Shown here: piece by piece, positions 1 to 10,290 of the stretch
Numbering within the stretch: the stretch's first letter is position 1
How the letters are laid out: every line of letters starts with the position of its first letter
Position numbers and translations under genes: made by a program
Notes under the pieces: model-generated
The model's input: the letters and a program-made list of their open reading frames with translations, nothing else
The model's database searches: none
What the model was told of the DNA's origin: nothing
Assembly: GCA_035582835.1 (NCBI GenBank)
Contig: JAYKAV010002552.1
Coordinates: forward strand, 640,499 to 704,498
DNA: 64,000 nucleotides
Direction of reading: 5' to 3'
Source of the DNA: Phoebastria nigripes
Lineage: Eukaryota; Chordata; Aves; Procellariiformes; Diomedeidae

Positions 1-1248
1 TGATTTCTTCAGATAAACAGCCTATCTCTAAAGAATTTTGGAATTATTCTGCTATTGCAATCAACTGTGTATTAATAGACTAGGAGAAATCAAACAAAAA
101 AGACCAGACTTCAACAGATGGCTTTCGGGTCCCGCATGTACACCTCTGTCCAACAATCTGTTTACAGTTCAGGTTTATTTTTCTAGTGATCATTTATTTG
201 GACAGAGATAACAGCGTTGCTTTCCCCGAAGAATGAGTGATATGCTCTATGGGGTGAAGGAGAAGGCTGAATAATTTTGGCCATGTAATGTTAATTTTGA
301 CGTGCACAGAACTGTATGTTCTCTGAATTTTGTGAAAATCTGAATAGAGTTTGTAGAAAATGTAAAGGTAAACTTGCTCTGAGCAATGCATTCCACGAAG
401 ATATGATTCAGAAAATCTCTACAAAACCGACAAAATAGTCAAGTAGTCAGACACGAAGTTTGTCATTCTTTTTCCCCTCGCTGACAATGGCTTGCAGGAG
501 AGGCCTAAAGAGTATAGGACTACAAAAAATATATAGGAATAAGATTGTAGGCATCCAAATTTTACTAGCAAAAGGAAAGAGAGTACCCTGAATTAATGCT
601 GAATTGCTTATGTCTTATATGCCTTCAATGGCACATAGTTAAAAAATAATCCCTTCAAAGAGAAGAGAAAAAAGAATTCTGCATTCAAATAGTGAAGGTC
701 TCTCAGAGATCCAGCCTGCCTTGCGCACAATCAGAACCAGTGGGAAATGCCATGGTAATTTTTTTTCTGGAAAATCCAACCACATTTCATTTCCAATGTC
801 TTCCATCAGACCACCACATTTTTATATCTAAAGTTGTATGGTCTGGAAATGGAAGTGAAACATCATATACGCCATGAATGAATGAATGAAAAGTAAATAA
901 AGACTAATATCCCATTTTAGCTTAAAAAAATAAGCTTATACCAGACCACAATTGTTTTCCCTTACTCTGAGCGTATCCTACATGTCCAGAGAAATGACAC
1001 ATTTAATAAAAATAACCTCAATTCCTTGTGGGTACTTGAGCTTATTCCACTATAAAAGTTTGCAAGAAAAGGGAAAAAAACCCCAGGCCTTCGTGTCTCA
1101 ATATTGGAAGTTGAGGGAAAGTTTGTTGCTGGTTTCTGTGTGCTGTGTCTGAGAGACGTGGGACAAGATCAGCCCTTAAGAAAGCTTCAAGTCCTTTGCA
1201 ATGCGCAAGAAGGCGCATTACACAATAAAAAATGTTTTCCTGTTGAGT

Positions 1249-1271
1249 GGTATAGCTCAGGGGTACAGATC
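1249..1271 (+). pseudogene. tRNA-Cys-like fragment (possible tRNA pseudogene or SINE head)
   Basis: Bases 1249-1265 read GGTATAGCTCAGGGGTA. This is the D-arm and A-box stretch of vertebrate tRNA-Cys as I remember it. CAGATC follows directly, which in that tRNA lies further on, just past the anticodon. The intervening 13 or so bases are absent, and no convincing B box (GGTTCAAATCC type) follows. It therefore cannot be a working tRNA gene. It could be an internally deleted tRNA pseudogene, the worn 5' head of a tRNA-derived SINE, or a chance 17-base match. Confidence 0.3.
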
Positions 1272-2044
1272 TTACCGAGGGTGGAGTTCCCAAAAAGCAA
1301 GACTGGAAAAGACTGGGCTGGCTGGTTACCCAAGGGGCTCTGTCTGTCACAAATGACTAAGTAGGAGAATGTAATCTGAAGGTTGAACATAGCTGGAAAA
1401 GATCCAACAGTTTAAACTCATCGGTGTGGAAAATAATTACATACTGACAGGTCTCCAGGGCAAAGAGAGAGAGAGAGACAAGGGCTTATATTAACTCTTC
1501 ATGGTTTCAACAATCAATTGTTATTTAATTGAACAGTATTTGTAGGCACTTTCATACTGTGTACAAGAAATGACACATATTTATTTTATTATTACACAGG
1601 AGATAGAGGTGTTTAAATGGATAGCAGCAGGAATTAAAATACGATGTTTTTGGAAAAATCAAACTTCCCAGTACCACAAATTTTAAAAAGTACCTTGATT
1701 TGGGTAGATCTTTCAAGCTAGTTATTAAGTGTGGCGTATAAAGCTCTGAACAAAGGGAGCAAGGGAAAGGGAAGTGAACGCAGTGTGAATCAGGTTATTT
1801 GGGAACTTATTCCAAATGAGAAAATTCAGCTGTTCGTTTGCCTGGAAGGTTCAATGGATGGGTAAATTGTTTCTAAATTTGAAGCTCTCAGAACAGGTTA
1901 TAGAAGGTTTTTCTCTTGCTCCATTAAAAGCTGAACTGAAGAAAATACACAGAGTGCTCAGTTAATAAAATTCAGGTATCGCTGAGGAAGATGTATGCAA
2001 TTGAGACCTCAGTTCCTCATATTGCCAGGTTTCTGGATCCTCAA

Positions 2045-2068
2045 TTTTTTTTTTTTTTTTTTTTTTTT
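2045..2068. repeat. T24 homopolymer
   Basis: An uninterrupted run of 24 T is followed by AATAATGATG. No retrotransposed gene is recognisable on either side, so its origin cannot be told. Confidence 0.95.
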
Positions 2069-4223
2069 AATAATGATGTTAGGAACAACAATATCTAGTG
2101 AAACAATATGCAAACCTGCTTCAAGGCAAAGTGGAGAACATTGCCATTAATCTTATTTCACCGCTGGTGCCAAAAGCTCTGAATTCCATGAGCACCCTTC
2201 AGGTTATCTGATTGTCCTCCTCAGCACACGGCATGCTGCAACCCATAGCAAACAAATTAAATATAATCATATCAATGCACTGAAATTACACTCCTTTTCC
2301 ATATGGGGCCTGTGGGCAATAATCATGTTGTTATCCATTTATCTGTTTCCCTCTAGGAAGTTTTCAGACTAACTAGCCAGAACAAATTCGAAGGCTCTGT
2401 CATAATTTCAGGAATTGCGGTGCCAGAGGGCTTCTAACACCTCTGGTATTTCTCGCTTTCCTGCCAGGGAAGGAGGGGCTTCTAGGATTGGTTGGGTTTT
2501 TTGGGTTTTTTTCTTCCCATGTAATATTTTCTTGTATTCTGTTCTCAAGGTGGAGAANAATAAGGCTGCAGTGTTTAGCCTATGCCCATGGTCACACTAA
2601 CAAATGTATTTCCTCTAAATCCTGATATTATACAAGGTTGAATGACATCACGTTGCTCCTTCCAGTCCATTCTTCCCTTACAAGGGCAATATTGTATGGC
2701 GAGTAATTTGTCAGAGATACTAAAAATGGCTTGGGAGCAACAATAATTGTGAATAGGGTGAGTGGGTTCACTGTTCTGACTTGTTTCAGGGGCTTAACTT
2801 TTGGAAAACAGCCTAAAAAAATATCAATTTAAAGAAAAAAAAAAAAAAACCAAACCAAAACAACCTGGGGCATTTGCCAGGGCCAGACATTAGTTCCATT
2901 TAGACCCTAAACCATCCCACACTTAATTGTAGGTCTGCTGCATTAGCTTGTAGGAGTAGTAAAAGCATGTAATTCGATCTAATCAGATGGGCAGAGGAAC
3001 TGGTGCTTTGTGCCAAGTGAGCCCCTGGAACAAAAGGACAAATGTGACTGCAGAAAAGTAGTTTTACAGCACCGTAGGAAATTCTTACAGGACGAGTTGA
3101 TCTGCACAGAAAGTGGTGTAAGAAGCAAAATACCGAAGAAAATGCTGGTGTCTAAGCTCTTCTTGTCCTGTCTCAGCAGGGCACTACCTGAAGTCCTCAC
3201 AGAGCTCTCACGGAATAAACCTGCATGGACCAGCACTGCTGGGTTTTCCATCTCACCCAGGTCTGATTGCCTAAAAGTTGGGTGCCACCTGTGCATTCAG
3301 GAGCTATAAGTGTCTCCAGGAGGCAACTCATTCCCTCCTAAACTTGGTGTAAAAGAGGTATTGGGAGTTGTCCTCTGCAATTATCAGTCATTCTTGATTC
3401 ACTGAAAGGAACTTTGATGACGAGCGTAGGCTGGATGCCCCATGGGGACTCACACCCTGAGTTGTCCATCTGGGACAGCTGCTGTGCTGTAACGTCACAC
3501 CTACTTTATTAGGAATTAACTTTCTCATGCAAATGATCTGTAGATGTGCCCTCATTGTGAGAGCAGAATACCGTGTAATTCATGTAAATCATTCCTAGGA
3601 GAAGATATTGCTGGGAAATTATCTTGTACTGAAAAAAGGACGCATGCCATGACCAAGTAGCTTTCCTCTAGTCCCTTAAAGATATAATATTGTCTGCATG
3701 ATAATTTCTTGAAGTGATAAATGCTTGTCTGAAACTTTTCTTGAGGAAATTCTTTGCATATTTTAGAAATTTTATATAGAATTTTTTTGGTATTTCTGGT
3801 CTCTCTGCTTTCCATAATAATATTATCTCCTTGCTGAGATATGAAGTTTTGTGCTGTCAGTGAAGATTAATGAATGTGGCTTATCAAGATTCTCAGTTAC
3901 AGTGTTGCTTTAGATGTTCTGTATCTACATTGGTTTGTTGAATATCAGTAATCTTTCCTTTTTGCCAATCTAGTTTAAACATTTACTATTACAGAAAATA
4001 AACACCAAATGAATGGGTGGGAACGGGGGTTGTCCTCTAGAATTTTTTTAGCCACCTTAGATTTGCAGTGGTATGGTTCTGCTGGTCACGGTGGGTCGCT
4101 CATGTTTGCATTTAAATCAAAGTTTCAAAGAGAGAGTTGAGAAAAAGTAATTTTTCTCCCCCTGAAAGAAATGTGGACAAAAGAGGAACAATAATTAGGC
4201 AAAACTTAAAAGAAATAATTCAA

Positions 4224-4225
<2 letters not shown>

Positions 4226-4267
<42 letters not shown>

Positions 4268-4273
4268 AAAAAA
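4226..4273. repeat. A40 homopolymer with A7 extension
   Basis: Forty A (4226-4265) are followed by one G and seven more A. This is the longest homopolymer in the window. It is preceded by an A-rich lead containing AATAAA that runs straight into the tract. It could be the tail of a processed retrocopy read on the plus strand, but the upstream 300 bases show no recognisable mRNA. No target-site duplication is evident. Confidence 0.95.
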
Positions 4274-7200
4274 TGAAAAGGAAGTTGTTTGGCTTTAAGC
4301 GGAGATGTCAGCTAAAAAAGCAAACAAACAAGCAAAACCTAAAATCTGTTTAATTCATAATGGAATCTTCCAACCAGAAACCAGGAAAATTTGAGGAAAG
4401 CAAGCACAGGTCATTAAAATCCCATTTTTCTTTTAGGGTAAAGATAAATGAGCATTTTTTTGTCTGCCACTATTCACCGATCAATTTATTTGCCAGTCGG
4501 AAGACTGCTTTACTCATAGGTCCCTTATTGAAACAGAAAATCAAATCAGAGTTCAGTGAGTTACTAGAACAGAAAATCACTTCAAATGGGAGCAAGCTCT
4601 GTTGGATGGCAAAGGCTGGCTTGGCCAGGGTCCCAGTCCTTTCACCGGTAACCCCTCCGGAGGTCAGCCCCGCCAGCCTCCTGGATGCCTCTCCCCGACC
4701 CGCTGAGGGTTGCAGACTGTCGTATCCTGGCTGCTTCTGCCCGGGCATTAGAGAGGGATTTCCTCTACATCTCTGCTACTTCTTTCTCTTTTCAGCATGC
4801 CCTCGTTGGAACAATTATAACATGGCCTTTAAATTACAGCATCACAAAAACTGACACTAGAATTATTTAGGAATAGAAAGTGTGAATAGATTAAGTGGAG
4901 CATTAAAAAAGAGAACAATCTGATCTGTCAAAGTACAATGACAAATCCTATGTTTAGGAACAATGAGCATATTATAGATGTGCTACACATTTGTTTGAGT
5001 GTGCATGGTTTGTATAAACATTCTTAGCTCATTTAAATAGAAGTTCTGGCTTTGTCTGCATGACACTTTTGTTTCTTACATCCTAAAAAGAGGCCATTAA
5101 ATAAAGCAGAAATTAAAGGGGAAAACCATGACTTTGACTGTGATATAATTTGGTAGACAGTTAATTGGTAATTAAAGACTGGGTTCGCCTTAGTTGGAGC
5201 TTCTTATTTCTTAGTATTTATCTGCTGTTGGGTATTAGACCAACGCTTAAGGAAGTGGAAAGATTTTCAACAGTACTGACCNCTCTTTGGGGCAGAGCTG
5301 AGAATAAAACAGACTGATATTTCAACCCTTGTTTTACTCCAGTTTGGGAGAAAATCTCCTGAAATGAAAATGCTGTATTATGAAAACAAATAAATTATAT
5401 ATATAAAAAGCATGGTTTTGAGATCAGAATAGTATCTCTAGACAGCGAGTGTCTACTGGGATATGTAATTGAGACCCTGCATTTCCCTGTAACTTTGCTA
5501 TCCAGCTGTGCTATAGGTCCTTGATAAACTCTGTGGTCTTTACATATAGCTGAATCACTGCAGCACCTCATTAAAAATGATTTAATTGAAACTTCTTTCT
5601 CTTCAGTTTTTTTGACCTGGTCTTACTATGCTGTCAATTAATTCAGAAATCTTGCAGATTCTCCTATAAAAAATCGCAGTCATTTGTCTTATTTGCCCAG
5701 GTAACCTATGCTGTCATTTCAACTTAAATTCATGACACATTTCTGAACTGCTGTAACTTTTTAAACCTTCCAGTAGAGATGGAAAAGTAGGAATGAAATG
5801 CTATTACAGAACCACCTCTGTGCATGTTAAGCCCTTAATATTTGTGCATACCTCTGGTTAGCCTTGGTGATAAATTGCCATAGTCCTAGCAGTTGCAAAT
5901 ATCACGACTTAGTAGGCAGGTTAGGGAGAGCATCACTGGGGGAGGAAAGAGATGCTTGGACATGTATGGTGATTTCCAGACATGCTCCTAGTCTGAGGAA
6001 GGAGGGTCTGGTCCCCTGGGGACCGGAGCTCTGCCAGCCTGCAAAGGATGTGGCTTGTGTCCCCTCTGTGTTCAGCCAGCTGCTGCAGACACAAGGGTGG
6101 AACCAGGACATCCTTCCCTCCAGGATCTGATCCTGCACCAAGTCAACAGCGAGGCTTCCACTCTCTGCAGCGGGTGCGGAGCCAAGCGGTGTCTGTGCAC
6201 TTAAACCATGCTGTGACTTACCCCTGAACACCCAAGGTTTTTTAATTTCTAGCTTTTTATATCCTGTGAGTCCTACTCAGGACTCAGTTGAGCTATGTTG
6301 TTTTGGCAAGGAAAAACATTGCTCTGAAAGGGTGCTACCCACTGGCTGGAGAAATCTTANGGGTCACTTTACATACTAACTTTGAGTTTGGCTGCTGAAA
6401 GTTAGACAGTTTTTATATTTAAAGAAGCGCAAGTCCTGATGCCTGACTATTCAGTGGGATGGAAAACTTGTTGCTGCAGAAACGTCACCCTGCCTTTTAT
6501 TGATATTTTTATTACTCTCTGCAGAGATATTCTTTCTTTCTTTCAAAATAACAAGTAGGAAACTTCTACTTATTTACNCTTTGTTCTGACTAAGGGATAG
6601 AAAGAATGACATTGTAGTCAAGTTTAAACAGGATAGATATCGATGATACCCACAGGTTACGGAGAAAGTAATCAAAATGGAGCCAGAGGAAAAACAAACT
6701 TAGGCTATACTGGTACCGAGAGGCATTTGTGTTGTAGCTAACGTGACACGACATGTTTGCGGTGCCATTCTGGTTTTGAAACTTTCCTTTTTCCTGAAAG
6801 GAACATGTTTCTTCTGTAACAAGTTCACAACAGCACAAGTTAAAAATTGTACAAAACAACTGTAGAAATTGCTGCTGGGCTGTGAACAAAGACCTTGGGG
6901 TCTTCGAAATACGGAGGCACAAATGTACTTCTGAATCTACACCTTTGATCTTGGATCGGCAGTGNGGTTTTGGCACACCGTGCGATAAACTGAACCCGAT
7001 CTGATTAGAGGAAGGTTGGTCACCATGCTGGGTTTGAGCCCTTCCATGTACTTCTGGGCTGAGGTTCACATTTGAAGTTGGTCCAAGCAAAGGCTTTATG
7101 CTTCAGTGAATCTGTAGACCTCACCAGACTGCCTATATATCAAGAACCTGTTCTTTTAAAAACATTGGACTTGTTAGATAAAATTTGGATGCATAGTTAA

Positions 7201-8489
7201 CTTCTTGTTGTAGAGCCACTGGAAAATATACTACTTCACGTGAATAAAGAGGAACAGGATCAGACCTTTGGTCACGGCCTGTACAGCACTAATGTTAGTG
7301 TAAGAGTAGATGGGGTACTGCTGCGTACATGTTAGATTTGAGAAATTTGATAACACATTGAAAAACAGGCTCCTACTGTGCTTTTACCCTTTAATTTCAG
7401 TAGTACAGCGATGCCAAGAATAGAAATGTTGTGTAGAAGCAAAAATTTATACACAGCTGGAATGTGGGTTTATGAAAAAATGAGTTGTGTTTCAGAACTA
7501 AATTCAGTTTGGTGTATATGATACACATATGGTACCTGTTCATTTGAGAGTACCAAGTTCCCTGTCATTTTGTCTTTGGCTGCACTTTTATTGTTTCTTG
7601 TAATGATAAGGAAATGGATCGTCTCAGAATAAATGAATGCCATATGTACCAAATGTACATGAAAACGTCAGCTTTTGTGTTGTGTATCACTAAAACCCCA
7701 CTACGAATCCATGTCAAAGAAGTTCAGAGAATTTCTTCATATTAGCCAGCGGCTACTCTCTAGCTTCTGTATGAACGGTAGTCAAACCTCTTTTGCTGAA
7801 GCAAAAGTTGCTGATGACTCAGTGACAGAACCTACACTGCATGTGTGCTGCTCTTTTATTGCTTACAGAAAAATAAGTGAATGGGTCATTAAGGTTCCAA
7901 GGTATGCTCTTTCTGTTTGGACTGAAACAGCTTGGATGTGCTTTAAAGCAAGTAACGGAGCATTAATCTTTCTATTTCTCGTATATTTTTTTAGGGAAAT
8001 TTGTTGCTAAGTAACATTAAAATTCTGCATGAAATCACAACAGTTCTGCAGCAAATCCTTTATTTTCTCGTGCTTCCATGTTGATGTGACATGTAGGTTT
8101 TTTGGAGTTTATGTTAGGGTACATAACTAGGGTACATAGGGTACATACTGTAAGGATACAGTTCTATTCTTTTTTCAAATGTTGTCAGCACAGGGATTAG
8201 GTGAGATCAACTACAGTTAATAACATGAACTAAAAAATTACTGAAAATTTTAAATTTTGCTAAATGTATAATTTATAAAGTGTCACTTTGCTGTTTCCAA
8301 TCGGGGACCCAAAAAAAAGGTAGATGAACAGTTTAATTAAACAGTGCAATGTGGATGTCATTTTCATCACTTCAGATAGTGACAAAGAAGAGATTTCACA
8401 TGGTCTACAGACGTGAGAAAAATTGTTGTAATTTTGAATAATGAATAAAAATATAAGAATTTTTAAGAGCAGCTGCAAAGATTGAACAG
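4274..8489. other. Noncoding stretch with no supported gene
   Basis: The longest frames are 4360-4854 plus (164 codons) and 6590-7090 minus (166 codons, containing an N). Neither has a recognisable domain, a signal peptide or good splice borders. Bases 4643-4745 form a small GC-rich patch with seven CpG. A TTTC run lies at 6530-6545. The triple AGGGTACAT repeat near 8.1 kb and the perfect 12-base palindrome GTTTAATTAAAC at 8331-8342 are the only local structures noticed. Confidence 0.6.
8116..8146. repeat. Three copies of AGGGTACAT
   Basis: The nonamer AGGGTACAT occurs at 8116-8124, 8129-8137 and 8138-8146. The last two copies abut and the first is separated by four bases. This is a very short local tandem duplication with no evident function. 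Confidence 0.9.
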
Positions 8490-8560
8490 GGAAATTACGT
8501 TACCTTATATGAAAATCACTGTCTCAGGTTTCCCAGCTGTAAAATGGGGTAATGATTCAA
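8490..8560 (+). repeat. MIR-like SINE relic (3' part)
   Basis: The stretch reads like the second half of a MIR/CORE-SINE. It has the equivalent of the 'CTCAGTTTCC..TCTGTAAAATGGGGATAAT' segment, here CTCAGGTTTCCCAGCTGT followed by AAAATGGGGTAATGATTC. A worn 'TTACCTTA' precedes it where MIR has 'TTACTTAACC'. The family call comes from memory of the consensus. Divergence is high, as expected for an element older than birds. Confidence 0.5.
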
Positions 8561-8564
8561 AATT

Positions 8565-8690
8565 TCAAAGGGATTTTTAAAGAGATTTAGATGCTCAACT
8601 CCAAATAAATTTCACCAGGTCCTTCTTTAGGATTTAAAAAATCCCTGGACTCTGAATTTAGTCACTTAGCTCCAGTCCTAAGTGTATACC
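8565..8690. repeat. Ancient amniote interspersed repeat relic ('TTTAGGCxCCxAACTCC' type)
   Basis: The segment has the spaced pattern 'GATTTAGATGCTCAACTCC...AAATTTCACCAGG...ATCCCTGGACTCTGAATTTAG.CACTTAGCTCC'. This resembles a repeat common in turtles and crocodilians whose copies carry 'TTTAGGCGCCTAACTCCCATTGAAATCAATGGG'. I cannot assign a family name. It directly follows the MIR-like relic, so the two may be parts of one composite element. A related fragment lies at 49.08 kb. Confidence 0.45.
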
Positions 8691-8879
8691 TTTTTATATT
8701 CCAATACTCCTTGCTGATGTTTGTTCCCTGTCTTCTAGCATGAATTGCGTTTTATTCCTCAGTTGAGTATAAAAGATACCACACTACAATAATGATTAGA
8801 AGTTGTTGAAAAATTGCAACTGAAAAAAAAAAGGAAATTTTAACTCCTGTAGCAACGCCTGCTGCTACTTTAAAGCTTT

Positions 8880-8998
8880 TATTTATTTTATATTTACCGG
8901 GCTTATATTAGTGTCTCAGCCTCATTGTGCCAGATGCTGAATAAACATAGCCAGGGGATGGCTGTGCCCCGAAGAGATTATCTTCTACACAGAGGGGT
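8880..8998. repeat. Ancient amniote interspersed repeat relic ('CATTGTGCCAGGCGCTG' type)
   Basis: The run 'CCTCATTGTGCCAGATGCTG..TAAACA...GGCTGTGCCCCGAAGAGATTATCTTCTA' matches the order of an old amniote repeat. That repeat reads 'CCATTGTGCTAGGCGCTGTACAAACA...GTCCCTGCCCCAAAGAGCTTACAATCTA'. The order and spacing of several blocks agree, which makes chance unlikely. Probably a CR1/L3-type 3' region or an associated SINE; the family was not determined. A second copy is at 13.84 kb. Confidence 0.55.
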
Positions 8999-10199
8999 GA
9001 CTGTGTCCTTCAGACTCCTCACCTGTGTCAGGAAACTGTAGGTAGGTAGACCTTTAACCTCAGCTCTGGAGCAGCACCGCAAAGCCGGGAGCACACGGTT
9101 GCCCCGTCCTGCTCCTGCCCCTTCACAAATTCCTCCTGCTCCATCCGATCCTTACGTGGGGTCTTTGTGTTAGAAGTCGGTCAGGAAGGAAAATTTGGAC
9201 TCTGGGGCTGTAGCGATACTTCTGTGCCTCATCAGGCTTTCAGGGCAGTCCTCCCCTGGGCAAAAATCTGTGGAATTGTCCAAGTCTGCTGATAAATGAT
9301 GTGCAAGAGGGAGTGGCGAGCACCCACCCCTGGGTGGTAGCCACCAGCATGAACCCAAGACCGGTGGCACCACCGGAGCTGGCTGCTCTCCCTTCTTGCA
9401 TCATCTACACAGCAGAGTCCACTGCAAAGCTCTGGCTGGGGAAGGATTTCATACATGACCGCAGCCAGAGCCAGATCCCCCGTGACATGTACCGCTACAA
9501 GCGGAGACCTCTCCAGTGAACTCAATACAGGAACGTCTGCAATGTTTTAGAAATGAAACAAACGTTTCTGGAGAGGGCAGGCTGAGACTTCGTAATGTCC
9601 GTATTAGCCCAAATGGCATGCTCCAGATTTACTCCATGCAGTTCGAGCTCAAATGGAAAATTCTTAATAAATATAGCATAAATTAAATCAAGAAGACTAT
9701 ACAGATATTTAATAGGGTTGTGTGTAAATTGCTCTCTAAGCCCCCAGGATTTATTAGAGAAGGATCATCTTTTCAGTACAAGTTTAGAACTATGCACTGG
9801 GATAACATTTCCTCTTGCAGGGCTGTGCAAAATTATTAAAATTTTGTTATTTATTATTAAATGCCTTAGGATTTTTCTGTGCAGGAAGAACAGTTGAATA
9901 AACTGCCTCTCTGTACATCTGCCAAAATCTTATCTGAAGCAACAAACACTCGCTAGGATTTGTATCTGTTATTCGAGAAAGTACACCTATGCTTTTGAGA
10001 GAGAGCACCAGGGCTTTGTGTGTATATGAATACTTTGCCACGTTGTTTACCAGAGAGGTTATAGCAACAGATGCTGTAAACANACATACATTTTCCAGAG
10101 CAGGAAGAAGAAACCCAGAAGGAAATCAAGATTTCACCAGAATACTGTAAGTAATTTTAGCAAGTCGAATGAATGTCTGAAGGCTGACAAGCATTAGGC
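8999..10199. other. Noncoding stretch with a GC-rich patch
   Basis: Bases 9060-9500 are clearly more GC-rich than their surroundings and carry overlapping frames on both strands (9232-9525 minus, 9301-9519 plus). None is recognisable. The remainder is AT-rich, with a single N at 10083. Confidence 0.55.
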
Positions 10200-10290
10200 C
10201 TTCATTTTCACAAAGCTTTTAAGCACAGGCTTAATTGTAAACACATGCTTATGATTGTCACTAACCAGCAAAGTACTTGCACAAAAGATT
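10200..10290. repeat. Ancient amniote repeat relic ('AAGCACATGCTTAA' type)
   Basis: The segment 'CATTTTCACAAAGC.TTTAAGCACAGGCTTAA...AACACATGCTTATG' followed by 'CAGCAAAGTACTTGCAC' resembles an old reptile/bird repeat. Its copies alternate 'CAGCAAAGCACTTAAGCACATGCTTAA' blocks. The assignment is from memory and the family is unnamed. The AT-rich block just downstream (10300-10440) could instead be conserved noncoding DNA. Confidence 0.4.

Larger units (their letters stand above)
1..4225. other. AT-rich noncoding stretch
   Basis: I see no gene here. The open frames reach only about 105 codons. The pair at 2979-3309 lies on opposite strands over the same bases, and neither has a recognisable domain. 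Small items inside are a GAATGA-type run at 874-890, a GA run at 1464-1478, a T24 tract at 2045-2068 and an A15 tract at 2835-2849. The tRNA-like match at 1249-1271 is listed separately. There is a single N at 2558. Confidence 0.6.

Noticed and set aside
4360..4854. 164-codon plus-strand frame
   Set aside because: No recognisable domain or start context. Its second half lies in a small GC-rich patch where stops are rarer, and a minus-strand frame shadows it.
6590..7090. 166-codon minus-strand frame
   Set aside because: Unrecognised, contains an N, and no splice borders or conserved motif were seen.
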